DNA of 64,000 nt from Eubacterium sp. An11 (GCF_002161065.1 NZ_NFLV01000003.1:1-64000); one strand, 5' to 3'; shown: positions 8,298 to 17,344, numbered from the stretch's first letter. Numbers and translations: made by a program. The notes: generated from the letters alone by a model not told the origin.

Positions 8298-8495
8298 TAC
8301 TCAACACGCGGAGGTGAGTGGCGGGGCTGTATAGCGGCGACCCCGTATTTTTATTTGTGTCGGTCATCCGTTAAGGCATCAATGATTGGCGCATACCCGT
8401 AGCCCGCAAACTTATCTCTTCCAAAGTCGACTCGATTTTGCCGGATGACCAGTCCCTGTCAGTTTTATAGTTACAAAATATCAGGAGGTTATTTT
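8298..8495 (+). ncRNA. IS110 left-end non-coding region, candidate bridge RNA
   Basis: About 200 bases without a gene precede the IS110-family transposase. IS110-type elements are known to express a structured guide (bridge) RNA from the non-coding end next to the recombinase gene. Two dyads are visible: GGTCATCCG (8362-8370) with CGGATGACC (8442-8450), and CGGGG (8322-8326) with CCCCG (8341-8345). The exact element end was not identified, so the RNA assignment is an inference from family and position. Confidence 0.35.
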
Positions 8496-9754
8496 GTGTC
8501 ATTCAAAATCTTAAAAAAACATTGCTGCGGACTTGATGTCCACAAAACATGGATCTATGCCTGTATCGGTATTACGGATTCCAACAAACGTACGTTTTAT
8601 AAGCAATCCCGCTTTTCTTCCTTCACAAAGGGATTACAAGCATTGTGTGACTGGCTTGCCAAATACAATTGTACTGACGTTTGTATGGAATCTACCGGAA
8701 AGTTTTGGATCCCTGTTTTCAATATCTTAGAGAAGAATAACATCTGGGTCACTCTTTCTCATCCTAAATATACCAAGCCTCAAAAAGGCAACAAGACTGA
8801 CCGCAAAGATGCCGGTGGATCTGCGACCTATATATGTGCGGGATGGTGAAACCTTCTTTTATCCCACCTGCCGACATCCGTGCGTTAAGAGACCTTGTAA
8901 GATACCGATTCAAGCTCACCTGTATGATCACCGGCGAGAAGAATCGTGCCCATAACTGTCTTACTGTATCTAACTTAAAACTTGATGATGTCTTTTCGGA
9001 TATATTTGGTAAATCTTCACGTTCTATCACTGAACAGATCTTACAACACCCGGGGGAAACTTTCGATGTGGCACCTTTTGTGGATAGCAGGTGTAAAACT
9101 CCGATTGAAGAGATACAGGATGCTGTTGATGGTGCCATTTCCACAGAACAGGCTGTAAAACTTAGACAATGTCTCAATCACATCGATGAATTAGAAAATC
9201 ACAAAGCAGAAATAGAACGGGAAATCTTTCGTCTCAGTGATAAATACGAAGAAGTCCTAAATCTTATACGAACCGTCTCAGGATTCGATAAGAACCCAAT
9301 GACTGCCATTCAGGTGCTCTCTGAAATCGGAGGTGATATGTCTGTCTTCCCCACAGCGAAAAACCTCGTTTCATGGGCTGGATGTTGTCCTCGCAACGAT
9401 CAAAGCAATCAAAAAATCAAATCCACTAGGATTTCCCGTGCTGGTTCCTATTTTAAACCAGTTTTGGTGCAGATTGCAAATGCTTTGATCAAATCGAAGA
9501 AACATCCGGAATTTACTATCCGTTATCGACGCATAAAAGCACGCCGCGGGCACAAGAAAGCCATCATTGCCATCTGCCGTATGATCCTGACCGCTATCTG
9601 GCACATACTCACAGATCTAAAACCATATACTCCAGAAGGCTTTCTTGAACAACGTCCTGTGAAAAGATTAAAAATACTGACGACTTCACAAGCACTTAAT
9701 CTGCTGAAACAGAGAGGTTATATCATCAAAGAGGATACCATTCCTGTTACCTGA
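8496..9754 (+). pseudogene. IS110-family transposase with one frameshift
   Basis: This is the DEDD-type (RuvC-like) recombinase of an IS110 element. It starts at GTG 8496, seven bases after AGGAGG. The first part has CCGLDVHKTW, VCMESTGKFW and KTDRKDA. It then loses frame at about 8812-8814, where one missing base turns the expected RWICDLYMCGMVKP into GGSATYICAGW and a stop. The second part continues to 9754 with IRALRDLVRYR and the C-terminal serine domain (LVSWAGCCPRNDQSN, ISRAGSYFKPVLVQIANALI). IS110 genes are not known for programmed shifting at this place, so this copy is probably dead or contains a base-call error. Confidence 0.85.
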
Positions 9755-9947
9755 TTTGGTGTTGTGTCCATATTTCTCTTTTAAACCACCGAAAGATGGT
9801 TTATTTGCTATGCCCTTTATTTCTTGGCTGTCCACTATTTATTTGTTTCAAACTTTTCACACCTCCTTGCCTCATTATAATCTCAACTTTTTGAAAGTTC
9901 CACCAACTATGGAAATCAAAATATGTCATGTTTTGTTGTGCAGAATC

Positions 9948-11174
9948 TCACAACTTATTAAAAATCCTTTTAGAGTAAAAAGATATCAACAATGAGGCTG
10001 TCGCAGCTCCCATTAAAACCACCCATGTATGCATAGCAAAAATATCAAACAGAACACCATAAATCGCCTGCCCGACCGGTTGTCCACACATTGCAATGGA
10101 AATCAGTGCTGCCATGATTTTTCCGACTAATTGAGGCGGGGTCTGTGTTTGCACCAGTGTGTAGATTTGAACCATAAAGAGCGTGGAAGCTCCCATAGCA
10201 ATGAAGCTCATGAAAGTGATTGCCCAATACGATACGATGGCGGGCATATTCAGGAAAAGGGAAATACCCATAACCGCTACGGCAATCGAACAAACCAAAA
10301 GCAGCACATACGAATTTTGGATTTTCAGCTTTTCCGATACGATGGCAGTTAAGATTCCGCCGCACAGACCTCCAAGCGCCAGCGCCCCCTGCGTGAAGCC
10401 ATACATGGTATCAGACATCCCTAATACCTGCGTAATGAGAATGGGAGTTCCAACAATCATCACTGCGCTTAAAACTAGATTGAAGATGGACACCAGAAAA
10501 ACTACCGAAAAGAAAATGGGCTTTTCTGTCTTTACAAATTGATAGCTTTCTTTCAGATCCATTTCGATTATCTGAAATACACCGACTTCACGCGGGCGTT
10601 TTTCGTATGGGATATGAATAAAAATCTCCATGATAGCTGAAAAAGTAAAACACGCTGCGCTCAAAAACAAAATCGGATCAATCCCCCAGAGAGTAAACAT
10701 CACGCCACCGATCACCGGACCCAATAGTCCGGAAAGTGTATTGACCTGATTGATTACTGCATTTCCGGCCATCAATTTGTCTTTTGCTACCAGCAGTGGA
10801 ACGCTCGCCTGTACTGCTGGCTGGTATGTGCCGGAAATACCATAGAGTAGCATCAAAACAACGATAAAAAGCGGAACTGTGGGAATTTTCCCCAGCGAAA
10901 AGTAAAACAGCATAATAATGGCTGCCGTAGAGAAATCCAGTCCTACCATTATGTTACGTTTATTCACACGATCAGCCAGTACCCCTCCAGCCATAGAAAG
11001 AATAACCATGGGAGCAAATGAACAGGCAGTCACAATACCAAACAAAGTGGAAGAACCTGTTTCCCGCAATAAATACAGCGGCAAGGCAAAACGCAAGATG
11101 GCATTGCCAAAAAGAGAAATGATCTGGCCGATCACCACGAGAGTAAAATCACGTCTGAAAAGTTTTGTCTTCAT
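9948..11174 (-). CDS. MFS drug efflux transporter under TetR control
   Basis: This 408-residue major facilitator has about 12 hydrophobic segments spread over its length. After the second helix it has the loop motif GGVLADRVNKRN (MFS motif A type), and it resembles the macrolide-efflux (MefA-like) branch in its N-terminus, FTLVVIGQIISLFGNAILRF. It probably exports a drug or toxic compound across the cytoplasmic membrane using proton flux; the substrate is unknown. It starts at ATG 11172-11174 six bases after GGAGG. The tetR gene lies upstream on the same strand, with a near-perfect operator palindrome between them. Confidence 0.85.
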   Translation of the reverse strand: MKTKLFRRDFTLVVIGQIISLFGNAILRFALPLYLLRETGSSTLFGIVTACSFAPMVILSMAGGVLADRVNKRNIMVGLDFSTAAIIMLFYFSLGKIPTVPLFIVVLMLLYGISGTYQPAVQASVPLLVAKDKLMAGNAVINQVNTLSGLLGPVIGGVMFTLWGIDPILFLSAACFTFSAIMEIFIHIPYEKRPREVGVFQIIEMDLKESYQFVKTEKPIFFSVVFLVSIFNLVLSAVMIVGTPILITQVLGMSDTMYGFTQGALALGGLCGGILTAIVSEKLKIQNSYVLLLVCSIAVAVMGISLFLNMPAIVSYWAITFMSFIAMGASTLFMVQIYTLVQTQTPPQLVGKIMAALISIAMCGQPVGQAIYGVLFDIFAMHTWVVLMGAATASLLISFYSKRIFNKL

Positions 11175-11199
11175 AAAATACCTCCATTATCTAACTATT

Positions 11200-11216
11200 A
11201 AACCGACCGTCGGTTT
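11200..11216. promoter_or_regulatory. TetR-type operator before the MFS gene
   Basis: AAACCGACCGTCGGTTT is palindromic apart from its central base and lies 26 bases upstream of the MFS start. A related half-site pattern (ACC/GGT in an ATACA...TGTAT dyad) sits before tetR itself, so one repressor could control both. Confidence 0.7.
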
Positions 11217-11235
11217 GATATATGTCTAAAATAAA

Positions 11236-11252
11236 CTGCTCATTTAGAGCAG
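11236..11252 (-). terminator. Weak hairpin after tetR
   Basis: CTGCTC (11236-11241) pairs with GAGCAG (11247-11252) across a 5-base loop. On the minus strand a T-rich stretch (TTTATTTTA) follows. It could terminate or attenuate tetR transcripts ahead of the MFS gene. Confidence 0.4.
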
Positions 11253-11266
11253 CTCATTTTAGGGAG

Positions 11267-11917
11267 TCAGTCCGTGTGCTGGGACTTGCAATAGCTGATA
11301 TAGCCTTTTATCATTTCCTCGTCCAAAAGTTGATGGATACCAACACCCTCTAACATGTCATTAAATGTTTCGCAACGATTACGCATCCCCGCTTTGTCAG
11401 TCATACTGACCAGTGGATTGAGCCATACATTTGATAAAACCATGATAGCTTCTGCCAGTTCATGGGGATTATCCGCCTGAATGGAACCATCGTCAATCCC
11501 CTGCTGTAAGATCGGCTGGATGAACTTTGGAGCAACAATCTGATAGAGCTGGGCAATCTGCATTGCCAGAAAGCGTGGATTATCCAACAAGCATGGCGTA
11601 ACTGTCAGCATTAAGCTCTGGTTGGAGTTAAATAAAGCAGCTTTAAAGATTGCCCGTAGTTTTTCCAGTCCATTCAAGGATTTTTCATCCCGTACTTTTG
11701 CCAAAGCAGTTGTATTTTCTTCGCCTATCCGATGAAATATTGCTTCAAAAATTTCTTCCTTGGACGAAAAGTGATGGTAAATTGCACCTTTTGAAAGCTT
11801 TGTTTCATTGATAATGTCCTGCAAAGATGTTGCGTCATATCCTTTTTCAACAAACAAATGGGTGGCAGCATCCAAGATTAGCTTCACGGTTTCCTCCGGG
11901 TATTTGTTTCTTGCCAT
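11267..11917 (-). CDS. TetR/AcrR-family repressor
   Basis: This 216-residue regulator has an N-terminal HTH of classic TetR form, ATSLQDIINETKLSKGAIYH then HFSSKEEIFEAI, at about residues 27-58. A helical ligand-binding domain follows. I chose the ATG at 11915-11917 because GGAGGTGTCAG precedes it; the longer frame upstream would run through the promoter. It most likely represses itself and the downstream MFS exporter until the exported compound binds. Its promoter and a dyad overlap, as expected for autoregulation. Confidence 0.88.
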   Translation of the reverse strand: MARNKYPEETVKLILDAATHLFVEKGYDATSLQDIINETKLSKGAIYHHFSSKEEIFEAIFHRIGEENTTALAKVRDEKSLNGLEKLRAIFKAALFNSNQSLMLTVTPCLLDNPRFLAMQIAQLYQIVAPKFIQPILQQGIDDGSIQADNPHELAEAIMVLSNVWLNPLVSMTDKAGMRNRCETFNDMLEGVGIHQLLDEEMIKGYISYCKSQHTD

Positions 11918-11928
11918 CTGACACCTCC

Positions 11929-11980
11929 ATACAAACCAACGGTCTGTATAAAGTATATCAATATCGATTGTTATTGTCAA
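11929..11980 (-). promoter_or_regulatory. tetR promoter with overlapping operator dyad
   Basis: On the minus strand TTGACA (complement 11975-11980) and TATACT (complement 11952-11957) are exactly 17 bases apart. Directly downstream, 11929-11949 forms a dyad with ATACA/TGTAT outer arms and ACC/GGT inner arms, similar to the operator at 11200. Confidence 0.8.
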
Positions 11981-12019
11981 GCAGGTTATAGCTTGAAAAT
12001 ATCTTCTTTTCTACTACCC

Positions 12020-13495
12020 TCACGCGCTATGCCAATATCTTTCCTCTTTCTGCGTCTTGGCGCCAAAAACAGCCTCTGCATTCTCATCGCTCGCCAGCTG
12101 TTTCAGCAGATTCACGGTGTCGCAGATATCTTTTTCTGTTGTCCTCGGATTGATGGTACACATTCTGAGCACTTTCTGTCCATTTAATTCCGTGGTGTAG
12201 ATCTGTGCGAAACCGCTCTCCGTGATTTTTCTGGATATTTCCTGATTGTATGCATCAATTTCTGCCGGCGTTGTGTTTCCATGCGGCACATAACGGAAAT
12301 TGATGACTCCCAGCTGGGCAGGGGAAATGATTTCCCAGCCCGGGGTTTTCTGGAGAAGCTCTTCTGTCAGTTCTGCCATGGCGCAGCCATGATCAATGAC
12401 TTCGCCCATGGCGCGGCTTCCCATGGTCTGCAGGGTGAGCCACAGTTTTAAGCCGCGGGCGGGACGTGTCAGTTCCGGACCCAGATCCCAGAATTCCACG
12501 CCTTCTTCGGAGGTTTCTGCATCTTTTAAATATTCCGGATGTGCGGCGAAGCTGTGTACCAGCGTGGATTCTTTGCGCACCAGAACTGCGCTGCAGCTGT
12601 ATGTCTGGAGCATCCATTTGTGGGCGTCCCAGCTCATGCTGTCTGAATATTCTATTCCGGACAGTTTTTCTCTGTATTTTTCTGAAAGCAGTGCGGAGGC
12701 TCCAAAGGCTCCGTCCACGTGCATCCATATGTCAAATTCTTTGCAGAGCGCGGCGATGTCATGCATCGGGTCCACGCTGCCGGTATTGGTTGTACCGGCT
12801 GAGGCAATAACTGCAAATGGAATCCGTCCTTCTTCCCGGTCGTTAAGGATGGCGGCGCGCAGTGCGGTAATGTCCATACGAAACAATGAATCTACCGGGA
12901 TAACACGAATCTGATCTTTGCGGAAACCAATGATATGCAGGCCCTTTGCCACGGACGCATGGGTCTGCCCGGAAACGTAAATGACAGCGCGGCTTCGCTC
13001 TTCGTAAGTCAGTTTCTGGTCTCTTGCCGCGGTCAGAGCGGTCAGATTGGCCATGGAACCTCCGGAAACGAACAGTCCTCCGCTGGTCTTCGGATATCCT
13101 GCGAGGCTGCACATCCAGTTGATCAGTTTCTTTTCCACCAGCCCGGCAGCTGGTCCATTGACCCGGCAGCTGGCATGCGGGTTATAAAAGCCAGTCATGA
13201 CATCGCCCATCCAGGAAAGCAGAGACGCCGTGGACGGAACGCAGGAAAAGCTGCGGGGATGCTGTCCGAGAATCGTATTGGAATAAATGTCCCGGAGCAT
13301 TTCGGAATACACTTCCTGTACCGGACGCCCCTCTGCAGGAATCGTTTGTTTTTCAAGATGTTCCAATGTTGCTTCCTTCGCCGGGCGGCATACCGGCTGC
13401 TCTTTCATGCCGTCATAAAATGCAACGGCCTGCCCGGTGAATTCCTGTATCAAAGTACCTATCTGTGCATTTTGTATTTCTGTATTTGTCTTCAT
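12020..13495 (-). CDS. PLP-dependent aromatic amino acid decarboxylase (tryptophan decarboxylase-like)
   Basis: This 491-residue group II decarboxylase removes CO2 from an aromatic amino acid to give an arylamine such as tryptamine. The PLP lysine is K293 in SWDAHKW, the ring-stacking histidine is H179 in SGQTHASVAKG, and D261 lies in MHVDGAFGAS. From memory, the segments LFVSGGSMANLTALTAARD and ELTRPARGLKLWLTLQ are nearly the same as in the Ruminococcus gnavus tryptophan decarboxylase. Substrate choice among Trp, Tyr and Phe cannot be settled by eye. The start is the ATG behind AAGGAGG at 13493-13495. A LysR gene diverges 125 bases away and probably regulates it. Confidence 0.85.
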   Translation of the reverse strand: MKTNTEIQNAQIGTLIQEFTGQAVAFYDGMKEQPVCRPAKEATLEHLEKQTIPAEGRPVQEVYSEMLRDIYSNTILGQHPRSFSCVPSTASLLSWMGDVMTGFYNPHASCRVNGPAAGLVEKKLINWMCSLAGYPKTSGGLFVSGGSMANLTALTAARDQKLTYEERSRAVIYVSGQTHASVAKGLHIIGFRKDQIRVIPVDSLFRMDITALRAAILNDREEGRIPFAVIASAGTTNTGSVDPMHDIAALCKEFDIWMHVDGAFGASALLSEKYREKLSGIEYSDSMSWDAHKWMLQTYSCSAVLVRKESTLVHSFAAHPEYLKDAETSEEGVEFWDLGPELTRPARGLKLWLTLQTMGSRAMGEVIDHGCAMAELTEELLQKTPGWEIISPAQLGVINFRYVPHGNTTPAEIDAYNQEISRKITESGFAQIYTTELNGQKVLRMCTINPRTTEKDICDTVNLLKQLASDENAEAVFGAKTQKEERYWHSA

Positions 13496-13620
13496 CTGCA
13501 GATGCCTCCTTGACTTTCTTCTGAAAGAAATGGTACCATGAATCGTAGCATTTGTATAATTCATAGTTTTGATGAAAATATTCAATTTTTTTGAACAGTA
13601 AAGTACGGAAGGGCAAGGAA
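13496..13620. promoter_or_regulatory. Divergent control region, decarboxylase / LysR
   Basis: Between the two divergent starts lies an inverted repeat, ATGAAT (13538-13543) and ATTCAT (13559-13564), with a 15-base spacer, close to the T-N11-A layout that LysR proteins bind. No clear consensus promoter was found in either direction. Confidence 0.4.
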
Positions 13621-14535
13621 ATGGAAATAAGAAATTTGATAACTTTTATCCGAATTGCAGAAGTCAGGAATTTTTCCAAGGCTGCAGAGCAGCTGGGTTA
13701 CTCACAGTCTGCGGTAACCATGCAGATCAAACAGCTGGAAAAGGAACTTCACGCGCAGCTGTTTGAACGAATTGGCAGACAGGTAAAATTGACACAGGCT
13801 GGAGAACGGTTGCTTCCTCATGCACTGGATATACTGAAAGCCGTCAGTCAGGCTGAAAATATTGTCCGGGAGCCCGGAGACATTTCCGGAAAGATTCGCA
13901 TCGGTACCTGTGAATCCTATGTCATCAGCGTACTTCCCCATGTGATCATGGAGCTGCAGGAAATCTGTCCCCATGTGGAAGTCAGTACCTATACCGCGTT
14001 AGTACCTGATCTTTTCAGTATGCTCCGCCAAAATGATATCGACATTCTTTACTTTCTTGACGAGAAAATGTATTTTCCCGAATGGATCAAGGTCTCAGAA
14101 CAGCCGGAAAATATATATTTTGTGGCGTCTGCGGATTCTCCTCTCGCCGGAGAAAAACAGATTCCCATAGAACGGCTCCTGCAGGAACCTCTTTATCTCA
14201 CGGAGAAGGGCATCAGCTACCGGAATCCCATGGAACAGTTTCTTGCGTCGAAGGGCTATGAACTGCATCCCTTCTGGGAAGTGGGCAATACTGATGTCAT
14301 CACCCGCTTTTTGCTGCAAAACAGGGGAATCTCTTTTCTTCCGGAATACGTGGTACGTGATTACATAAAAAACGGACAGCTGGTTGTTCTTGATACCGAA
14401 TGCCCCGACATCGTCATGTGGAGCCAGATCGTACACCACCGTCATAAACTGGTGACGCCACAGCTGCATCTTTGTATGGAACTGATGATGAAATATATGG
14501 GACAGAGCGCATATCCCGCGAACTGTCATTTATAA
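13621..14535 (+). CDS. LysR-family regulator of the decarboxylase
   Basis: This 304-residue regulator has an N-terminal winged HTH (NFSKAAEQLGYSQSAVTMQI, about residues 18-37) and a substrate-binding effector domain of the usual length starting near residue 90 (GKIRIGTCESYVISVLPHVI). I chose ATG 13621 (MEIRNL) behind GGAAGGG; a TTG 30 bases upstream is less likely. Divergence from the aromatic amino acid decarboxylase suggests it senses an aromatic amino acid or amine and controls that gene. This is an inference from layout. Confidence 0.88.
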   Translation: MEIRNLITFIRIAEVRNFSKAAEQLGYSQSAVTMQIKQLEKELHAQLFERIGRQVKLTQAGERLLPHALDILKAVSQAENIVREPGDISGKIRIGTCESYVISVLPHVIMELQEICPHVEVSTYTALVPDLFSMLRQNDIDILYFLDEKMYFPEWIKVSEQPENIYFVASADSPLAGEKQIPIERLLQEPLYLTEKGISYRNPMEQFLASKGYELHPFWEVGNTDVITRFLLQNRGISFLPEYVVRDYIKNGQLVVLDTECPDIVMWSQIVHHRHKLVTPQLHLCMELMMKYMGQSAYPANCHL

Positions 14536-14572
14536 AACGCCCAACGATAGCAGCGGCTGCACTCTATGCATT

Positions 14573-16018
14573 TTATTCGGGGGATGACTCAAGGGCAATT
14601 CCTTCCTCCGCCGGGCCGTCTATCCGGTTTCCCTTATAATCAAAACGAGAACCGTGACACGGACAGTCCCAGGAACGCTCGTCCGGGTTCCATGTCAGCT
14701 CACATCCCATGTGAGGGCAGACGATATCCACCTGAAAGAGCTGCCCATCTTCGGTCTTATAAACCCCGGTTTTCCCCTGCGAGGTGTCAATGACGCCGCC
14801 ATGTCCCCGCGGAAGTTCGTCCACAGTCTCCTGCGGCATATGAAAGAATCGTTTTGTCAGCCCCTTCACGGACTTCCCGGTATCCTCCAGGAGCTGAGGG
14901 ATTTCCTCGCCGGAGAACCGGGACGGCGCAAATACCTCTGTGTAAGGATTATTTATTCCGCAGATCATATCTTTAAGCAGTATGGCAGATACCATGGCAG
15001 AGCTCATTCCCCATTTGCAAAATCCTGTCGCCACGTACCAGTCCGGGCGATCAGCGGCATATAATCCGATAAAAGGAACACGGTCTGTGGTCATACAATC
15101 CTGCGCAGACCAGCAGGCGGCGATACGGCTCTGAAGATACATTCTTCCGGCAGCTTCTTTCAGTTTCTCATAGCGTCCTCTCTCCCGGTTCTCGCCGGTC
15201 CGGTGCGCCTGCCCGCCGAGAAGAAGATACTGCTTGTACTGTCGGAAGGAAAGAACATCCTCGCCCTCTCCGATATAGAGCCCATCTACCGTTCCGGCGT
15301 TCTCCAGAGCGAGCACATAAGAACGTTCCTGATGCATTCTTGCAAAATACATCCCGGGAAAGTTAATAAAAGGAAAATGAACAGCAAAAACAATTTTATC
15401 TGCTCTCACACTGCCGCCAGGCGTTTTCACCAGATGTTCCTCCACTTCTTTCACGGGAGTATTCTCATAAATCTCCAGTTCCTCAGCCAGCGCCCCGATA
15501 AACTTCAGCGGATGAAATTCTGCCTGACCGTGGAAGCACACGGCGCCTGCGCAGGCGACCGGAAGAGAAATCTGGTTCTCCAGTACAACATCGACACCAA
15601 GCTTTTTGGCGGCTTCCACCTCTTTGGCTAATGTATCACCGTCCGCTGAATAAACGTAAGAATCACACTCCCTCAGATCACAGGAGATCCCCTTCTCCCG
15701 AATGATTTTTTTGTACTCTTCCACCGCAGCCTGATTGGCCTGCACATATTTCCGCGCTGTTTCTTCTCCTTTATTCTCGATAAATGTATGACAGAACATT
15801 CCGTGCTGAGACGTGATCTTCGCGGTAGTATTTCCGGTCTGTCCCCTTCCAATCCGGTCTGCTTCCAGAACAACTGCCCGCACACCGGCCTGCTTAAGCT
15901 GCCATGCCGTCAGTATTCCTGTCATTCCTCCGCCGATCACAGCCACATCCGCCCAGATGTCGCCTTTCAGAGAGGCTCTCTTTCTAATCGTAAAGGTTTT
16001 CGTCCATATTGAATCCAT
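14573..16018 (-). CDS. FAD-dependent oxidoreductase with C-terminal Rieske domain
   Basis: The 481-residue protein joins a DAO-type FAD oxidoreductase to a Rieske [2Fe-2S] domain. The dinucleotide motif VAVIGGGMTGILTAWQL lies near residue 25, followed by VVLEADRIGRGQTGNTTAKI. The Rieske ligands are C434 and H436 (CPHMGC) and C452 and H455 (CPCH). The family probably oxidises an amine or amino acid and passes electrons to the iron-sulfur centre; the substrate is unknown. The start at 16016-16018 follows AGGAGA. It is convergent with the LysR gene, so it may be independent of the decarboxylase, although an amine oxidase beside an amine-forming enzyme is suggestive. Confidence 0.85.
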   Translation of the reverse strand: MDSIWTKTFTIRKRASLKGDIWADVAVIGGGMTGILTAWQLKQAGVRAVVLEADRIGRGQTGNTTAKITSQHGMFCHTFIENKGEETARKYVQANQAAVEEYKKIIREKGISCDLRECDSYVYSADGDTLAKEVEAAKKLGVDVVLENQISLPVACAGAVCFHGQAEFHPLKFIGALAEELEIYENTPVKEVEEHLVKTPGGSVRADKIVFAVHFPFINFPGMYFARMHQERSYVLALENAGTVDGLYIGEGEDVLSFRQYKQYLLLGGQAHRTGENRERGRYEKLKEAAGRMYLQSRIAACWSAQDCMTTDRVPFIGLYAADRPDWYVATGFCKWGMSSAMVSAILLKDMICGINNPYTEVFAPSRFSGEEIPQLLEDTGKSVKGLTKRFFHMPQETVDELPRGHGGVIDTSQGKTGVYKTEDGQLFQVDIVCPHMGCELTWNPDERSWDCPCHGSRFDYKGNRIDGPAEEGIALESSPE

Positions 16019-16109
16019 TTGATGTCTCCTATGCTTACTATTTAACCGTTTTTTATTTAATATTTCTCATAGGGGACATTTTATGCATGGAATGGGCAGA
16101 GGTGTTACT

Positions 16110-17201
16110 TTAAAATATCCTGATCTCTTTAGCCAGACTAAACGGAATAATCTCTCCGGAAGCAGTTTCTGTATATGCTTTCTCTTCATGCATATATGCA
16201 ATAATTTCTTTTGCTTTGTAATACTTGAACTTTGCAACTACTTTATCCAGGATTATCTTTTCGTCATCACTTAATATTGAATAATCCATGTTTTTGCTTG
16301 GATATATGTGAAGCATCGATCCATAATTATCACTTACTTCTTCCTGGACATTTAATTTTTCAAGATTCATCAGACTATAGTGGCCAATAGGCAATGCTCC
16401 CATTGCCTCATGCCTGTATACCATTCCCGTCATGGCAAATCCATTTTTTATATATGCCAAAACATCAGAATACCAAAGCATTTTCATAAGTTTAACTTTA
16501 TACAAATTTGAAATTTTCTCAGCTAAATAAGATATTATTGCTTCGATTTTGTCAATATCCAGCGTCCGAAAACCATTAGAATCGGAAGGCTCCTCAAAAT
16601 TTGCATATTCACCTTCCAATGCCCGTCGCGTCAAATATTCCTTACCATAAGCATCTAATTTTTCAATAATCCTGGAATGGATTTCTCTTCTTTTTATATT
16701 AGAAAATTTATCCGCATTTTTCTTAAGAAATTCTAATGCCTGAAGCGGATTATCTTTAACCAGACGAAGCATTGTGTCATAAGCTTCATCCTGAATCGCT
16801 TTGCTCTCATACCGTGAAATAGTAGCTTCCCCCCATCCAAGCAGTCTTGCCAGATCCACTTGAGACAAGCCATAACTTTCTCTGATAGCTACAATCTCAT
16901 CAGAAGTAAGCAATCCATGTTTTATCCGATAGGCATTACGGGCATTAAGCAGATTTTCATTTGTCATTGCACCCGTTTCAAATTCATTTTCATCTTCATC
17001 AGAATTCGCACAGAAATAAAATCTCTCTTCATATGTTACTTCTTCGCCCTTAAGAATCATCGTTGTAAAACGTTTTCTTTCTTCGACTTCGTGGGTTTTG
17101 CCGCACAGCGGACAATTCATATGGACCTTTTTATGTAATTCCTCCCAAAAATCATTAACTTCCGTCTTTTTCGATTGTACACCCAGTTTGATTTTATTCA
17201 C
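16110..17201 (-). CDS. YgiT-type zinc finger / HTH / Panacea (DUF4065) regulator
   Basis: This 363-residue protein has three parts: a zinc finger (NCPLCGKTH with a later FYFC), an HTH (IRESYGLSQVDLARLLGWGE followed by ATISRYESKAIQDEAYD), and a Panacea/SocA-like domain (KVKLMKMLWYSDVLAY and HEAMGALPIGHYSL). Panacea domains act as antitoxins for varied toxins, but no toxin gene is visible on either side, so it may be an orphan. The start is uncertain. GTG 17199-17201 fits the family start (NKIKLG), but GGAGG abuts it; upstream codons lie within the promoter. Two TATCAA/TTGATA palindromes suggest autoregulation. Confidence 0.75.
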   Translation of the reverse strand: MNKIKLGVQSKKTEVNDFWEELHKKVHMNCPLCGKTHEVEERKRFTTMILKGEEVTYEERFYFCANSDEDENEFETGAMTNENLLNARNAYRIKHGLLTSDEIVAIRESYGLSQVDLARLLGWGEATISRYESKAIQDEAYDTMLRLVKDNPLQALEFLKKNADKFSNIKRREIHSRIIEKLDAYGKEYLTRRALEGEYANFEEPSDSNGFRTLDIDKIEAIISYLAEKISNLYKVKLMKMLWYSDVLAYIKNGFAMTGMVYRHEAMGALPIGHYSLMNLEKLNVQEEVSDNYGSMLHIYPSKNMDYSILSDDEKIILDKVVAKFKYYKAKEIIAYMHEEKAYTETASGEIIPFSLAKEIRIF

Positions 17202-17219
17202 CTCCAAAAATGTACTTGC

Positions 17220-17259
17220 TATCAATTGATAGTATATCAATCATTTGATAGGGTGTCAA
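17220..17259 (-). promoter_or_regulatory. Promoter and double operator of the Panacea regulator
   Basis: TTGACA (complement 17254-17259) and TATACT (complement 17231-17236) are 17 bases apart on the minus strand. Two palindromes overlap them: TATCAATTGATA at 17220-17231, and TATCAA-TCAT-TTGATA at 17235-17250, inside the spacer and -10 box. A protein bound there would block RNA polymerase. Confidence 0.8.
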
Positions 17260-17344
17260 CATTGAGAATTTTTAAAAATGTATTTTTCTTATATCGTGAA
17301 TCTTTCCTGGACATATGAGATATTTTGCCGTCATCTTCCTCTCT

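Noticed and set aside
8834-9754. A separate 306-residue transposase gene
   Set aside because: Its N-terminus lacks the DEDD residues, which lie in the upstream frame; it is the second half of one frameshifted IS110 gene.
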